DNA of 64,000 nt from Paenibacillus amylolyticus (lineage in GTDB: Bacteria > Bacillota > Bacilli > Paenibacillales > Paenibacillaceae), in NCBI RefSeq assembly GCF_029689945.1, contig NZ_CP121451.1:2542001-2606000 (forward strand), given 5' to 3'. Below, piece by piece: positions 42,551-53,871 of the stretch. How positions within the stretch are numbered: position 1 is the stretch's first letter; every line of letters starts with the position of its first letter. The translations under genes and the position numbers were made by a program. The notes beneath the pieces were generated by a model, which had not been told where the DNA came from, did no database searches, and saw nothing but the letters and a program-made list of their open reading frames with translations.

Positions 42551-42579
42551 TTGACTATCGCGCACGAGCAAGGTATGAT
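42551..42579 (+). promoter_or_regulatory. Sigma-A promoter of the valS leader
   Basis: TTGACT (42551-42556) and TATGAT (42574-42579) with a 17-base spacer, just upstream of the T-box leader. Confidence 0.75.
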
Positions 42580-42585
42580 GTGTGT

Positions 42586-42897
42586 AGGTTTTTTGAAGAA
42601 CAACGTGGAACGGGAGTAGTAGACAGTATGACCTTTCAGAGAGTGGAATCGCAACGCTGTGAGATTCCGCAGGAACCAACTGATCGAAGTCGCCCGGGAG
42701 TTGCCTGTTTGAATACAAGGGATGAATGAGATGTATCGTCATTTATTGCTGAGGTAGGATGGGCCAGTCGCAGCCGTTATCTGCTTGAAGTGTCACGTCA
42801 TGTACAGAGGGTGAAGTCTATCTTGCTGTCGGCGTGAAACAAAGGTGGTACCGCGAAAGCTAACCTTTCGTCCTTTGATGGATGAAAGGTTTTTTTG
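42586..42897 (+). promoter_or_regulatory. T-box riboswitch controlling valS
   Basis: The leader contains the conserved T-box AAAGGTGGTACCGCG at 42841-42855, followed by a terminator stem AACCTTTC...GAAAGGTT with a T run at 42890-42897. An AGTA-type element (GGGAGTAGTAGACAG) opens the Stem I region, and GTC at 42689-42691 is a candidate valine specifier codon. Uncharged tRNA-Val is expected to stabilise the antiterminator and let valS be transcribed. The specifier assignment is tentative. Confidence 0.9.
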
Positions 42898-42938
42898 TTT
42901 TTTTTGGCGAAGATGATGAAGTAACGGAGGAATGACAC

Positions 42939-45605
42939 ATGTCTGAGGAAAAAAAATCAGCTACAACAGAAATGCCGACCACTTATGATCCTAAGGCGGC
43001 AGAGGACAAATGGTACTCCACCTGGATGGAGCGCGAATATTTCAAAGCCGGTCAACGTAAAGATGCCGAGCCTTATACGATTGTAATTCCACCCCCGAAT
43101 GTGACCGGGATGCTGCACATCGGGCATGCGCTCGATTTTACACTGCAGGATATTCTGATCCGTACCAAACGGATGCAGGGCTACGACGCACTGTGGCTCC
43201 CCGGTTCCGACCATGCAGGTATTGCTACGCAAACCAAAGTGGAGCAGAAACTGCGTGAAGAAGGTCTGACTCGTTATGATCTGGGACGCGAGAAGTTTCT
43301 GGAAAAGGTATGGGACTGGAAAGATCAATATGCTACCACCATTCGTCAACAATGGGGCAAAATGGGGTTGTCTCTTGACTACTCACGTGAACGTTTTACG
43401 CTGGATGAAGGTCTGTCCCAAGCGGTTCGCAAAGTATTTGTTCAGCTGTATGAAAAAGGTCTTATTTACCGCGGCAAACGCATCATTAACTGGGACCCGG
43501 TGAACCGGACAGCTCTGTCTGACATTGAGGTTGAATATAAAGAGGTTCAGGGTCACCTGTACCATCTGCGTTACCCGCTCAAAGACGGAAGTGGCTACGT
43601 TACCGTGGCAACAACACGTCCTGAAACGATGCTGGGGGATGCTGCGGTTGCTGTTCATCCGAAGGATGAGCGCTATGCGGACATGATTGGCAAAGTTCTT
43701 GTACTGCCTATCATTGGACGCGAAATTCCAATTATCGCTGATGATTATGTGGATAAAGAGTTCGGAAGTGGTGCAGTTAAAATCACGCCTGCGCATGATC
43801 CGAATGACTTTGAAGTAGGTCTTCGTCATGATCTGCCTCAGATTACGGTCATGGATGAGAGCGGCACAATGAATGCTGAGGCTGGCAAGTATCAGGGACT
43901 GGATCGCAGTGACTGCCGCAAGCAGATTGTTGCTGACTTGAAAGAGCAGGGCGTATTGATCAACATCGAGGATCACACGCATCAGGTTGGTCACAGCGAA
44001 CGTACCGGGGCTGTTGTTGAACCGTATCTGTCAACCCAGTGGTTTGTTGAGATGAAGCCACTTGCAGAGAGAGCGATCAAGAAACAACAGAGCGGTGAAG
44101 GGGTTAATTTTGTTCCAGACCGTTTTGAGAAAACGTATCTGAACTGGATTGAGAACGTTCGTGACTGGTGTATTTCCCGTCAACTGTGGTGGGGACACCG
44201 GATTCCTGCCTGGTATGATGAGGAAACGGGTGAAATCATCGTATCTGCTGAGGATCCGACATTGCTGCCAGAGAATGCCGGTCGCAAGCTGAGACAGGAC
44301 GAAGACGTACTTGATACCTGGTTTAGCTCCGGTTTATGGCCGTTCTCCACACTGGGCTGGCCGGAAGATACGGAAGATCTGCAACGTTATTATCCGACAA
44401 GTGTTCTTGTGACAGGGTATGACATCATATATTTCTGGGTTGCACGTATGATTTTCACCGCATTGGAATTCACGGATGAGATTCCGTTCAAAGATGTACT
44501 GATGCATGGTCTTGTTCGTGATGCGGATGGACGCAAAATGTCCAAATCACTGGGTAACGGTGTAGATCCGCTGGATGTGATTGAGAAGTACGGCGCAGAT
44601 GCGATGCGTTACATGATCTCAACCAGCAGCACGCCAGGGCAGGATCTGCGTTTCCGTTGGGAACGAGTGGAGCAGGCTCGTAACTTTGCCAACAAGATCT
44701 GGAATGCTTCGCGCTTTGCATTGATGAATCTGGAAGGATTCACTTATGAAGAACGGGACATTAGCGGAGAGCTAGGTACAGCAGATTATTGGATTTTGCA
44801 CCGTCTGAACGAAACTTCCCGCGATATTACGCGTCTAATCGAAGCGTATGAATTTGGGGAAACGGGTCGTGTGCTGTATAACTTTATCTGGGATGACCTG
44901 TGTGACTGGTACATTGAGTTTGCCAAGCTGTCCTTCTATGGGGAAGATCCGGTTGCCAAGAAGAAAACACAATCCGTGCTGGCTTATGTGCTGGATCAGA
45001 CCATGCGCCTGATTCATCCGTTCATGCCATACATCTCCGAAGAGATCTGGCAGCATCTGCCACATGAAGGTGAGACCATTACGCTGGCAGCATGGCCGGT
45101 ATATGATCCTGCGCTTGAGAATCCAGAGGCTGTTGCTGAGATGAACCTTCTGATGGATACCATTCGCGCAGTTCGAAACATCCGTGCAGAAGTGAACGTG
45201 CCGATGAGCAAAAAGATCGAGTTGATGGTCAAGGCCAACAGTGCTGAGACGTCCAGCATCATTGAGCGTAACAGTCACTACATCAAACGTTTCTGTAATA
45301 CATCCGAGTTCGATAGTGGACTGGATTTAAACTCACCGGATAAGGCAATGACAGCGATCATTACGGGGGCAGAACTATACTTGCCGCTCGCAGGTCTTAT
45401 TGATATCGAGCAGGAAGTCGCTCGTTTGGAGAAAGAGTTGCAGAACCTTGAGGGTGAAGTTCTCCGTGTGGAGAAAAAGCTGGCGAATGAGGGCTTTGTT
45501 GCCAAAGCTCCTGCCAAAGTTATTGAGGAAGAGCGTGCCAAGCAAGCAGATTATTCCGATAAACGGGATAAAGTGATTGCACGTATCAAGGAACTAAAAG
45601 GTTAA
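42939..45605 (+). CDS. valS: Valyl-tRNA synthetase
   Basis: 888 residues. Class I signatures HIGHALDF (variant HIGH) and KMSKSLGNG (KMSKS) are present, with the CP1 editing domain between them ([15 protein letters not shown]). The C-terminal anticodon-binding region ends in a coiled coil ([25 protein letters not shown]). ATG 42939 follows CGGAGG. It charges tRNA-Val and hydrolyses mischarged threonine. No frameshift over 2.7 kb. Confidence 0.98.
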   Translation: MSEEKKSATTEMPTTYDPKAAEDKWYSTWMEREYFKAGQRKDAEPYTIVIPPPNVTGMLHIGHALDFTLQDILIRTKRMQGYDALWLPGSDHAGIATQTKVEQKLREEGLTRYDLGREKFLEKVWDWKDQYATTIRQQWGKMGLSLDYSRERFTLDEGLSQAVRKVFVQLYEKGLIYRGKRIINWDPVNRTALSDIEVEYKEVQGHLYHLRYPLKDGSGYVTVATTRPETMLGDAAVAVHPKDERYADMIGKVLVLPIIGREIPIIADDYVDKEFGSGAVKITPAHDPNDFEVGLRHDLPQITVMDESGTMNAEAGKYQGLDRSDCRKQIVADLKEQGVLINIEDHTHQVGHSERTGAVVEPYLSTQWFVEMKPLAERAIKKQQSGEGVNFVPDRFEKTYLNWIENVRDWCISRQLWWGHRIPAWYDEETGEIIVSAEDPTLLPENAGRKLRQDEDVLDTWFSSGLWPFSTLGWPEDTEDLQRYYPTSVLVTGYDIIYFWVARMIFTALEFTDEIPFKDVLMHGLVRDADGRKMSKSLGNGVDPLDVIEKYGADAMRYMISTSSTPGQDLRFRWERVEQARNFANKIWNASRFALMNLEGFTYEERDISGELGTADYWILHRLNETSRDITRLIEAYEFGETGRVLYNFIWDDLCDWYIEFAKLSFYGEDPVAKKKTQSVLAYVLDQTMRLIHPFMPYISEEIWQHLPHEGETITLAAWPVYDPALENPEAVAEMNLLMDTIRAVRNIRAEVNVPMSKKIELMVKANSAETSSIIERNSHYIKRFCNTSEFDSGLDLNSPDKAMTAIITGAELYLPLAGLIDIEQEVARLEKELQNLEGEVLRVEKKLANEGFVAKAPAKVIEEERAKQADYSDKRDKVIARIKELKG

Positions 45606-45681
45606 TATATTTGGGTCGGATGGAGAGCCATTATGCCATCCGGCCGCTTTTCACTCAAACTCGGGACCGAAGGTGAATCAG

Positions 45682-47056
45682 ATGACGGAATTAGACGGGA
45701 CAGACGCAGCAGCTCCTTTACTTACGTATAACGAGGCCGTGGATTGGATCAATGGCCTTATTCCTTTTGGCATACGACCTGGATTGGAACGAATCGAGAG
45801 TCTGATGTCCATGTTAGGCAATCCACATCAACGTCTCAAATTTATTCATGTCGCGGGAACGAACGGCAAAGGTTCGACTTGCGCTTTTTTGACGTCAGTG
45901 CTTCTCCAGGCGGGATATGATGTGGGTACCTTTACGTCGCCTTATATCACCAAGTTTACAAACCGTTTTCAATACAACGGTGAGGATATCCCTGAAGAAA
46001 CCCTGCTGAAACTCTCCAATCGGTTACATCCACTGGTCAATGAAATGGCCTCCACTCCACTGGGTTCACCCACGATGTTTGAGGTATCCACGGCTCTTGC
46101 GCTTTTGTACTATGCAGAGGAGTGTTACCCTGATGTTGTGGTATGGGAGACGGGGCTAGGGGGAAGGATGGACGTAACGAATATTGTCGCACCTGTTGTG
46201 TCCGTCATCACCAACATTGGCATGGATCATACGGATGTGCTTGGAGATACGATTGAACAGATTGCTGGTGAAAGGCAGGCATAATCAAGCCGGGGGTACC
46301 CGTTGTGACTTGCGCGACTCAACCCGAAGCTGTGAAGGTGATTCAGGAGAAAGCACAGCAGCTTCAATCAAGCGTGTATTTGGCTGGGGATCAATTCTCT
46401 TATCATAGACTGGACAGCAATGAGAACGGACAATCTTTTCATTTTACAGGCCCGTTCCGTGATCTGGACGTTCGCATACGCATGCAGGGCTCACATCAAT
46501 GTGACAATGCAGCGGTTGCACTTATGGTGCTTGAATTGCTTAGACAATACATGGCATTTATGCTGGATGACAACGATATTGCACTTGGGCTGGAGAATGC
46601 TTTCTGGGCAGGAAGATTCGAAAAGTCGTCGATGAACCCCGAATTGTGCTCGATGGAGCACATAATCCGGAAGGGGCAGAGTCACTGGCCAAGAGCATTA
46701 CGGATGTCTATCCTCACAACAAGTTAATTTTGATGATGGGTATGTTGGCAAATAAGCATCACGAAGCATATTTGCAGCATATACTGCCACTAGTGGATAC
46801 GCTGATCCTGACCGAGCCAGATTTCCGACGCAAAATGGGTGCAGCCGAATTGTTGCAGATTGTCGAACGATTACGTCCCGCCATTGCGAAGCAGGAACTG
46901 GAAATCATCGTCGAGCCCGAATGGGCAAAGGCACTTGATCTATTGAAGTCACGGACGGAAGCGGAAGATCTGGGGGTGGTCTCCGGCACACTGTACCTGA
47001 TTGCGGATGTGCGGGCAGCCCTTTTGCATCAAACCGATTCTGAAAAAGGTTGGTGA
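45682..47056 (+). CDS. folC: Folylpolyglutamate/dihydrofolate synthase, two frameshifts
   Basis: ATG 45682 follows AAGGTG; GTG 45673 is in frame too. The Mur-ligase-type ATP site is [15 protein letters not shown], with [14 protein letters not shown] and [13 protein letters not shown] following. Two breaks: the A run 46271-46273 (one A missing, restoring [14 protein letters not shown]) and the A run 46621-46624 (one A missing, restoring [18 protein letters not shown]). Corrected length is about 458 residues. It adds glutamates to folates and, in bacteria, usually also makes dihydrofolate. The stop overlaps the murC start. Confidence 0.95.
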
Positions 47057-48432
47057 AAGTTTTGTTAAATACATCGGAACACGTTCATTTTATAGGGATT
47101 GGCGGATATGGCATGAGTGCCATCGCAAGAGTTATGCTGGAAATGGGATACACCGTTACCGGATCGGATGTCGCTTCACAGGAGTTGACCGAGAAGTTGG
47201 CAGCCAAGGGAGCGAAAATATATATCGGACATACGGCAGAGCACGTTACTGGAGCGGACCTGGTTGTCTACTCAACGGCAGCGCCTGCTGATAATGTGGA
47301 ACGGGTAGCGGCAGCTGAGCTGAACATTCCGATTCTGCATCGTTCCCAGATGCTTGCACGTTTGTTGAACGAACGCAAAGGTGTGGCTGTGGCTGGAGCT
47401 CACGGGAAAACAACCACCTCATCCATGATTGCACTGGTTATGGAGAAATGTGATACGGACCCGACATATATCATTGGTGGAGAAATCATGAATGTGGGCA
47501 CCAACGCCAAGGCAGGCCAGGGCGACTGGGTAGTCGCTGAGGCGGACGAGAGCGATGGATCATTTTTGCAGTACCACCCATGGCTCGGTATTGTAACCAA
47601 TATTGAGGCAGATCATCTGGAGAATTACAACAGTGATTTTGAGGAGCTCAAGAAGGCTTATGTGCAGTTCCTGAGCCAGATTCGTCCGGAAGGAACAGCC
47701 ATTGTGTGCTCTGACGACGAGAATGTTCAAGCGATTCTGCCAGAACTCAAGTCACGGATTACAACCTATGGTATCGATCGTGCTGCGGATTATACAGCAA
47801 CCGATATTGTACTGGGTGATCGTCGGATCTCCTTTACAATGAATCATCAGGGTGCTGCTCTGGGTACGGTGGAATTATCAGTGCCAGGTAAGCATAACGT
47901 TTATAATGCGATGGCTACGGTGATTACCTGTCTGGAAGCAGGTATTCCATTTGAGAGAATTGTGGAGGCGATCATCCAGTTCCACGGAGCCAAACGCAGA
48001 TTCCAGGTGTTGGGCGAGGCACGTGATATCCTAATCATTGATGATTATGCTCATCACCCGACGGAGATTGAAGCTACCATTAGTGCAGCCAAAGCAACGG
48101 GCAAACGCATTATTGCGGTATTCCAGCCGCAGCGGTATACGCGTACGTTCTTCCTGTTGGATGCGTTCAGTCGTGCTTTTGCGGAAGCGGATGAAGTGCT
48201 TATTACGGATATCTATTCTCCTGCGGGGGAAAAACAGATCGAAGGGGTAACCTCAGCCCGACTAGTTGAACTCATTGTTCAAAACAGTAATGCTTCTGCA
48301 CGTTACCTTCCTACAAAAGAGGAAGTTGTCGCTGATCTGCAGCATCGTCTGCAGCCAGGGGATCTTGTGATTACGATGGGTGCAGGTGATATCTGGAAAG
48401 TCGGCGATACACTCGCCAAAGGTTTGAAATAA
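47053..48432 (+). CDS. murC: UDP-N-acetylmuramate--L-alanine ligase
   Basis: 459 residues from GTG 47053, which overlaps the folC stop as GTGA. N-terminal [20 protein letters not shown] binds the UDP sugar; the ATP loop is [29 protein letters not shown] follows in the C-terminal domain. It adds the first amino acid of the peptidoglycan stem peptide in the cytoplasm. Intact, followed by a terminator. Confidence 0.98.
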   Translation: MKVLLNTSEHVHFIGIGGYGMSAIARVMLEMGYTVTGSDVASQELTEKLAAKGAKIYIGHTAEHVTGADLVVYSTAAPADNVERVAAAELNIPILHRSQMLARLLNERKGVAVAGAHGKTTTSSMIALVMEKCDTDPTYIIGGEIMNVGTNAKAGQGDWVVAEADESDGSFLQYHPWLGIVTNIEADHLENYNSDFEELKKAYVQFLSQIRPEGTAIVCSDDENVQAILPELKSRITTYGIDRAADYTATDIVLGDRRISFTMNHQGAALGTVELSVPGKHNVYNAMATVITCLEAGIPFERIVEAIIQFHGAKRRFQVLGEARDILIIDDYAHHPTEIEATISAAKATGKRIIAVFQPQRYTRTFFLLDAFSRAFAEADEVLITDIYSPAGEKQIEGVTSARLVELIVQNSNASARYLPTKEEVVADLQHRLQPGDLVITMGAGDIWKVGDTLAKGLK

Positions 48433-48435
48433 GTC

Positions 48436-48479
48436 AATGAAGAAAATGCCTGTCTTCGATAAGAAGCAGGCGTTTTTTT
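48436..48479 (+). terminator. Terminator after murC
   Basis: AATGCCTG and CAGGCGTT close a stem with an inner TCTT/AAGA pairing, followed by seven Ts. Confidence 0.85.
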
Positions 48480-48549
48480 GCTTTATATGGAATGTATTCT
48501 GCCTTCTCTGCATATAGCTGATATAAATGGGACAAAGGAGAGGGTACGG

Positions 48550-49774
48550 GTGAGCAATGCTAGAATGACGTTTCGCTTCGGGGATCATGAGTCGGACAAG
48601 CCTGAAAACAAGAGGATATCCGCGTCCAGTCCATTGGTGACGTTAAGTGAAGAATTACCGCATCATCAACCGCTAACGCCCAAGCAGATGGATACAACCC
48701 CATCATGGACGCCTGAGGATATCCCCGGAGACTGGGGAGAGACGGTGCTGACAAGCTCTACTGTACCTGAACCTGACGAGCGGGTAAGTCATGATTCGAA
48801 CTTGAACTTGGAGCCTCATTATTTTGAGAGTCGTTCCGGTTACGGTTATGATAATCACAATGATTATTTGGAGGAAGAGCGTCGTGATCTGTCCAATATC
48901 CATGATGATCAAGGCCACGACTGGCTTGCAGATTCCGAGAATTATTCCTATAAACGCAATCGCCCTCCAAGGGGATGGAAAATGATTGGTTCTGTCACCG
49001 GGGCACTTGTCACCGGAGCACTTTTGGCATGGTTATTCTTTCATTTTTCAATAAAGAAGGAGTTGCCAAGCCAGGCGATCTTCTGCCTGTCAATCAGGCA
49101 GTTTCCACTGTGACTGGCCAGGAGGGGCAGCAGGTACAGAGCAGCAGCTTCAGACAACGGGTACGGGCAGCACGTATTATGCCCTACAATACGGTGTATT
49201 CAGTTCTCCTGAACGAGCTGAGCAGGCCAAGCTTGAGCTGGCTCAGGCAGGTATAGCTGCAGGGTCTGATCCTGAAGATGGCAATCGAGTATATGCAGGC
49301 ATTTCGGCTGATCGTGAAGAGGCCAAGCTACTTAGCACCAGGCTAAAAGCCCAGGGAGTCGAACTGTACGTTAAGGAGATCGTGAACCCCGAGATCAATC
49401 CGGCTATTTTCGGCGGCAAGCAAGAGGATGTGCAGCTTTTCTTCACAAACAGTTCTGCACTGGTCGAACAATTGTCTACCTTGTCCATTCAGCAGTTGGG
49501 ACAATCCTCACCGACAGCAGTTTCGGCAGAAACGATGACTGCGATCCAGAACAAGCATCAGTCATGGTTAACCGGTTTGAATAGTCTCTCACCCGGCCTG
49601 ACTGCGGAGGTCCAACCTATCGTTGGCGAAATGGAGAAATCAATGAACAGTGCAATCACGGCTATTGCAGAGTACAACAAGAACCCGGATGATGTGCATA
49701 TGTGGTCCGTGCAGTCCGATCTGATGGAATATGTGCTACAGCAGAAAAAGTGGCTCGAAGCGATTAAGCAGTAA
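48550..49774 (+). CDS. SPOR-domain membrane protein, two frameshifts
   Basis: GTG 48550 has AAAGGAG nine bases upstream. The cytoplasmic N-terminus (about 140 residues) is acidic and low-complexity; one membrane helix follows (MIGSVTGALVTGALLAWLFF), then an extracellular SPOR-like module (TYYALQYGVFSSPERAEQAKLEL...VELYVKEI) and a helical tail. Breaks: the T run 49044-49048 (one T missing) and 49124-49139 (one base missing, perhaps in the G run 49124-49127). Corrected length is about 408 residues. SPOR domains bind denuded glycan strands at septa; a role in division or sporulation septa is inferred. Confidence 0.8.
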
Positions 49775-49809
49775 CGCGCACTTTCCCATAACAACGCCTG
49801 GAAATACCC

Positions 49810-49852
49810 ATCCGGCAAGGAACTGGAAATAGTTCCCCTTGCCGGATTTGTG
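49810..49852 (+). terminator. Terminator after the SPOR-domain gene
   Basis: ATCCGGCAAGG pairs with CCTTGCCGGAT around an A/T-rich loop; the T tract is short (TTTGTGTTTG). Confidence 0.75.
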
Positions 49853-49919
49853 TTTGTATTGACGTACAAAACCCCGTATAATAATGTGGGTGTCAAAAAA
49901 TGGCGAGGGAAGATTACCG

Positions 49920-50161
49920 ATGAAAAAAACTTCGGCATGTTATTGCTGTTTCTGCTGCTAGGCTGGATGGCCGGAGCGTGGATCGCCAAGGCACTGCAGC
50001 CTGTTAAGGCAGTAGCCTTTCTTACGAAAGCCACGACCATACGTTGGTCGCCACAGGCTGATCTGGATATTATCAGTTATGATATTTCACTTCAATTTCA
50101 AATGAGCCTTCTGAGTCTGATTGGTATAATTGCCGCTGTGTGGCTATATCGCAGACTGTAG
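49920..50161 (+). CDS. DUF4321 membrane protein, one frameshift
   Basis: ATG 49920 follows GAGGGA. The A run after the ATG (seven A) needs one more to read MKKNFGMLLLFLLLGWMAGAW, giving about 80 residues with an N-terminal helix and a second near the C-terminus (LLSLIGIIAAVWLY). This is the DUF4321 layout found beside maf in Firmicutes. Without the correction only an unnatural upstream start (49850) reaches this frame. Function unknown. Confidence 0.78.
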
Positions 50162-50254
50162 GAGAATGACGAGTTATGACGAAAAAAATTAACCAGTGAC
50201 ATCTATTATCGTGATCCGGACAGGATGTTGCCGTGGCATAAGGAGCCGTGCATT

Positions 50255-50866
50255 TTGGATAACACAGAGCAACGCCCTATTATTCTGGCCTCTACATCGC
50301 CTCGGCGCAAAGAACTGATCGCATCACTCCATCTAGCGTTTGATGTAATACCAAGTCATGCCAATGAAGATACACCACCAGAGTGGACACCTGAACAGAC
50401 GGTACAGGAACTTGCTTTGCGCAAGGCACTAGCCGTGTATCGCGGGCTTGAAGGCCGCGAGCAGGAAGCCATTATTGTGGGTAGTGACACCGTTGTTGTT
50501 CTGGATGGTGAAATTCTGGGCAAACCCGTAGACGAAGCGGATGCTGAACATATGTTATCCCGGTTGCAGGGCCGCGTACATCGGGTGTTTACCGGGGTCG
50601 CCTGTATTGATGCAGGCAATGGGCAGTCTGTCGTTCATTACCGCCAGACCGATGTAACGATGAAAGAGCTGACGGATGCGACCATTCGTGCTTATGTGCA
50701 GACAGGTGAGCCTTCAGACAAGGCAGGATCTTATGCCATTCAGGGCATTGGTGCTTCACTGATCGACCGCATTGAAGGATGTTATTTTAATGTGGTTGGC
50801 CTGCCTCTATCCCTGCTGAGTGATATGTTGGACGGTTTTGGCGTCCATGTGTTGCCGCGAGCATGA
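50255..50866 (+). CDS. maf: Maf/YhdE-family nucleotide pyrophosphatase
   Basis: TTG 50255 lies nine bases after AAGGAG (50240-50245) and gives MDNTEQRPIILASTSPRRKELI, with the Maf signature ASTSPRR and the later VGSDTVVVLDGEILGKP and DKAGSYAIQG. 203 residues. It hydrolyses non-canonical nucleotides and is linked to septum inhibition in Bacillus. ATG 50225 is in frame upstream. A still longer form from ATG 50166 is possible if one A is missing in the run 50182-50188. Confidence 0.92.
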   Translation: MDNTEQRPIILASTSPRRKELIASLHLAFDVIPSHANEDTPPEWTPEQTVQELALRKALAVYRGLEGREQEAIIVGSDTVVVLDGEILGKPVDEADAEHMLSRLQGRVHRVFTGVACIDAGNGQSVVHYRQTDVTMKELTDATIRAYVQTGEPSDKAGSYAIQGIGASLIDRIEGCYFNVVGLPLSLLSDMLDGFGVHVLPRA

Positions 50867-50905
50867 ATGAAGCCAATTGACGTTTAGAAATGAAAGAGGG
50901 AACAT

Positions 50906-51594
50906 ATGGAGTCGCCTCAATACATGATGCGCGACATCCCCCAGGAAGATCGCCCAGAGAACGCATGATGGAATACGGGGCGGGCGCCTTGAGCCATGCT
51001 GAATTGCTGGCCATTTTACTTCGAACAGGCACAAGGCAGGAGTCCGCGGTGCACATGGCACAGCGGATTTTGACCGAAGCGGGTGGCATTCGCTCGTTAA
51101 TGGATCTGAGTCTCGAAGAGTTAACTGCGATGAAAGGGATTGGCAATGCCAAGGCTGTACAACTGAAAGCTGGTATTGAACTGGGGCATCGGATTGCCAA
51201 GAGCAGACTCACACAGTCGGCCTCAATTCGTACACCGCGTGATGCTGCTGACATCCTGATTGAACAGTTGCGTTATTTGCAAAAAGAACATTTTGTGTGT
51301 CTCTTTCTGAATAGCAAAAATCATATTATTGCCCAGGAAACACTCTCCATGGGCAGCCTTAACGCTTCGATTGTACATCCACGTGAAGTGTTCCGGGCTG
51401 CTATCAAATGCAGCAGCGCATCGATTGTGTGCGCACACAACCATCCGAGCGGTGATCCTACGCCCAGTCCAGAGGATATCCAAATAACCAAGAGACTGAT
51501 TGAAGCAGGCGCTATTGTTGGTATTGATGTACTTGATCATATTATTATTGGAGATGGAACGTACGTAAGTTTGAAGGAGAAGGGCTTAGTATAA
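50906..51594 (+). CDS. radC: RadC-family JAB/MPN protein, one frameshift
   Basis: The true start is taken as ATG 50906, giving MESPQYMMRDIPQEDRP; one C is missing from 50953-50955, after which RERMMEYGAGALSHAELLAILL continues. Reading from 50890 instead avoids a frameshift but gives a non-homologous N-terminus. The metal-binding JAB motif is CAHNHPSGDPTPSPED, and a helix-hairpin-helix (MKGIGNAKAVQLKA) precedes it. About 229 residues. Its biochemical role is unsettled despite the DNA-repair name. Confidence 0.92.
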
Positions 51595-51600
51595 TATAAT
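51571..51600 (+). promoter_or_regulatory. Candidate sigma-A promoter of mreB
   Basis: TTGAAG (51571-51576) and TATAAT (51595-51600), 18 bases apart, overlapping the end of radC. Confidence 0.55.
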
Positions 51601-51778
51601 GGTTGGCGTTGATGTTTTCCTATGAATGTTAACGGCGTTGTCCGTAAAAGATAGGTTCACTTTACAAATGCAAAAAAACAAATGCGAATAATAGCTCCAC
51701 GGGTGACGTGGGAATGAAATGATCACGCTCTGAATTCAGAATAGAGCGGCTATATGAGGCAGAAAAGGAGATTATGTT

Positions 51779-52813
51779 ATGTTTGGTGGGTTTACGAAGG
51801 ATTTGGGTATTGACTTGGGGACAGCAAATACGTTGGTTTATGTACGAGGAAAAGGAATTGTGGTGCGCGAACCTTCGGTTGTCGCAATTCGTACAGATAC
51901 AAAAAGTATCGAAGCAGTAGGTGAATCCGCCAAAAAAATGATTGGACGTACACCAGGTAACATTCGTGCCATTCGTCCAATGAAAGATGGCGTTATTGCC
52001 GATTTCGATACAACGGCAACGATGATCAAATATTTCATCCGTGAGGCGCAGAAACAACGCTCCATGTTCCAACGTCATCCAAACGTGATGGTATGTGTAC
52101 CATCCGGGATCACGGCCGTAGAACAACGCGCGGTTGAAGATGCAACCAAACAGGCTGGAGCACGTGAAGCATATACAATTGAAGAGCCGTTTGCAGCTGC
52201 AATTGGTGCGGATCTGCCAGTATGGGAACCAACGGGTAGCATGGTTGTAGATATTGGTGGCGGTACAACGGAAGTGGCTGTGATCTCCCTTGGTGGTATT
52301 GTAACGAGCCGTTCGGTTCGTGTAGCAGGTGACGAGATGGATGAATCCGTTATCCAGTACATCAAACGCCAATACAATCTCATGATTGGTGAGCGTACAT
52401 CGGAGCAATTGAAGATGGACATCGGATCAGCAATGCCATTGGAGCAAGTAGAAACGATGGAAATCCGTGGACGTGACCTCGTTACAGGTCTGCCGAAGAC
52501 CATTACGATTACTTCGGACGAGATCAGCGAAGCGTTGGCTGATACGGTGAACGCTATTGTTGAAGCGGTAAAAGTAACACTCGAGAAATGCCCGCCTGAA
52601 CTTGCAGCCGATATCATGGATCGTGGGATCGTTCTTACAGGTGGTGGGGCATTGCTTCGCAACCTGGACAAGCTTCTGGCTGGTGAGACAGGAATGCCTG
52701 TCATTGTGGCTGAGAATCCGCTGGATTGTGTAGCGATCGGAACAGGTAAAGCGCTAGAGAATATTCATTTGTTCAAAAGCAGAAGCAGTTCGGCAGTTCG
52801 TTCCAAACGTTAA
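51779..52813 (+). CDS. mreB: Rod shape-determining protein MreB (actin homologue)
   Basis: 344 residues; ATG 51779 follows AAAAGGAG. Actin-fold nucleotide sites: [34 protein letters not shown] and [17 protein letters not shown]. It forms membrane-bound filaments that orient cell-wall synthesis. Strong codon bias leaves long antisense frames. It is the first gene of mreBCD-minCD. Confidence 0.98.
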   Translation: MFGGFTKDLGIDLGTANTLVYVRGKGIVVREPSVVAIRTDTKSIEAVGESAKKMIGRTPGNIRAIRPMKDGVIADFDTTATMIKYFIREAQKQRSMFQRHPNVMVCVPSGITAVEQRAVEDATKQAGAREAYTIEEPFAAAIGADLPVWEPTGSMVVDIGGGTTEVAVISLGGIVTSRSVRVAGDEMDESVIQYIKRQYNLMIGERTSEQLKMDIGSAMPLEQVETMEIRGRDLVTGLPKTITITSDEISEALADTVNAIVEAVKVTLEKCPPELAADIMDRGIVLTGGGALLRNLDKLLAGETGMPVIVAENPLDCVAIGTGKALENIHLFKSRSSSAVRSKR

Positions 52814-52998
52814 TTGGTATTTGCCTAACTTGGCATAGCGGCCAAGTGGCAAGATATCTTTATAGAGGACCCGGTTAACCCCGGGGATGAGCTATTACCC
52901 GCTTAACAGGGGAGGATCGGCTGATATTCTCGCAGGGACTACAAGTCTGACAGTCTCCCCGCCGGGCATGGCTCGGAAGAGAATATGGATGTTAGAGG
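52814..52998 (+). promoter_or_regulatory. Structured mreB-mreC spacer, candidate RNA element
   Basis: The 185-base spacer holds CTTGG/CCAAG, the palindromic CCGG...CCGG, and an 8-bp stem ATATTCTC (52924-52931) pairing with GAGAATAT (52979-52986) that encloses further pairing (GGGACT with AGTCTCCC). It ends just before the mreC Shine-Dalgarno. No known riboswitch class is recognised. Confidence 0.4.
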
Positions 52999-53871
52999 GT
53001 GTTCGAACTGTTTAAACTGCTAGGCAACAAAAGACTTTTTGTTTTGCTGGTGGGCCTTGTTACATTTATCGCGTTAATGGGCTTTACGCTCAGCCCGCGA
53101 ACCACTCTATCCTGGCCGGAGAAATTCCTGAAGGATTCAGTTGGATTTGTACAATACGTATTTTACAAGCCCGCTTCCTATGTAGCGGGCTTTTTCAAAG
53201 ATGTAGCGAACATGCGTACGGTATATCAAGAGAATGAAGAGCTTCGTATCGCAATGGGGCACTATACCCGGGACCGGCTGAAGTACAATGATATGGAGCA
53301 AGTGAATGAGCAGCTTCAGAAAGCGCTCAATTTCACCGAAGAACAGAAGAATCGGTATAATTACGGTTCACGAATTGCTCAGGTTATCAGTGCCAACTCG
53401 GATCCAAACAGCAGAACGATTAACATTGATATCGGTGAAAATGCGGGAATCAAGCCGGGGATGGCCGTGACCTCGCAGGAAGGGCTGGTCGGCGTGATCA
53501 GTCATGTCAGCTCATATACGTCAACCGTTAATCTGTTAACCTCCATGGATGCCAACGATCCGACATCCAATGCCATTGCAGCAACGGCTGTAGGTAAAGA
53601 AAAAGTATTTGGCATGATTGAGAGTTATGATCCGAAGACGGGCATGCTCAAGATGACCAAAATCTCGGAGGATTCAAACATCAAAGAAGGGGATGAAATT
53701 ATTTCATCCGGAATTATCAATAACTTTCCGAAGTACATGCGGATTGGTGAAGTGAAGAGTGTTGAGAAAAGTGAGTATGGTTTAACCAAAACAGCTACAA
53801 TTGAGCCATATGCAAGCTTCCTAGATTGGAAAGAGCTGATTGTCATTATCCCGCCTGAGGTAAAAGAATAA
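52999..53871 (+). CDS. mreC: Rod shape-determining protein MreC
   Basis: 290 residues from GTG 52999. One N-terminal membrane helix (KRLFVLLVGLVTFIALMGF) is followed by a coiled coil and the MreC beta domain (GENAGIKPGMAVTSQEGLVGVI). It links MreB to the external peptidoglycan machinery. The start site follows TTAGAGGGT. It overlaps mreD by one base. Confidence 0.96.
   Translation: MFELFKLLGNKRLFVLLVGLVTFIALMGFTLSPRTTLSWPEKFLKDSVGFVQYVFYKPASYVAGFFKDVANMRTVYQENEELRIAMGHYTRDRLKYNDMEQVNEQLQKALNFTEEQKNRYNYGSRIAQVISANSDPNSRTINIDIGENAGIKPGMAVTSQEGLVGVISHVSSYTSTVNLLTSMDANDPTSNAIAATAVGKEKVFGMIESYDPKTGMLKMTKISEDSNIKEGDEIISSGIINNFPKYMRIGEVKSVEKSEYGLTKTATIEPYASFLDWKELIVIIPPEVKE

Larger units (their letters stand above)
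42442..42938. other. spoVID-valS intergenic region
   Basis: Contains the spoVID terminator, a sigma-A promoter and the valS T-box leader, each listed separately. Confidence 0.8.

Noticed and set aside
51662..52408. 248-codon antisense frame over mreB
   Set aside because: Same cause: biased codons of mreB. Its composition is unlike real proteins.
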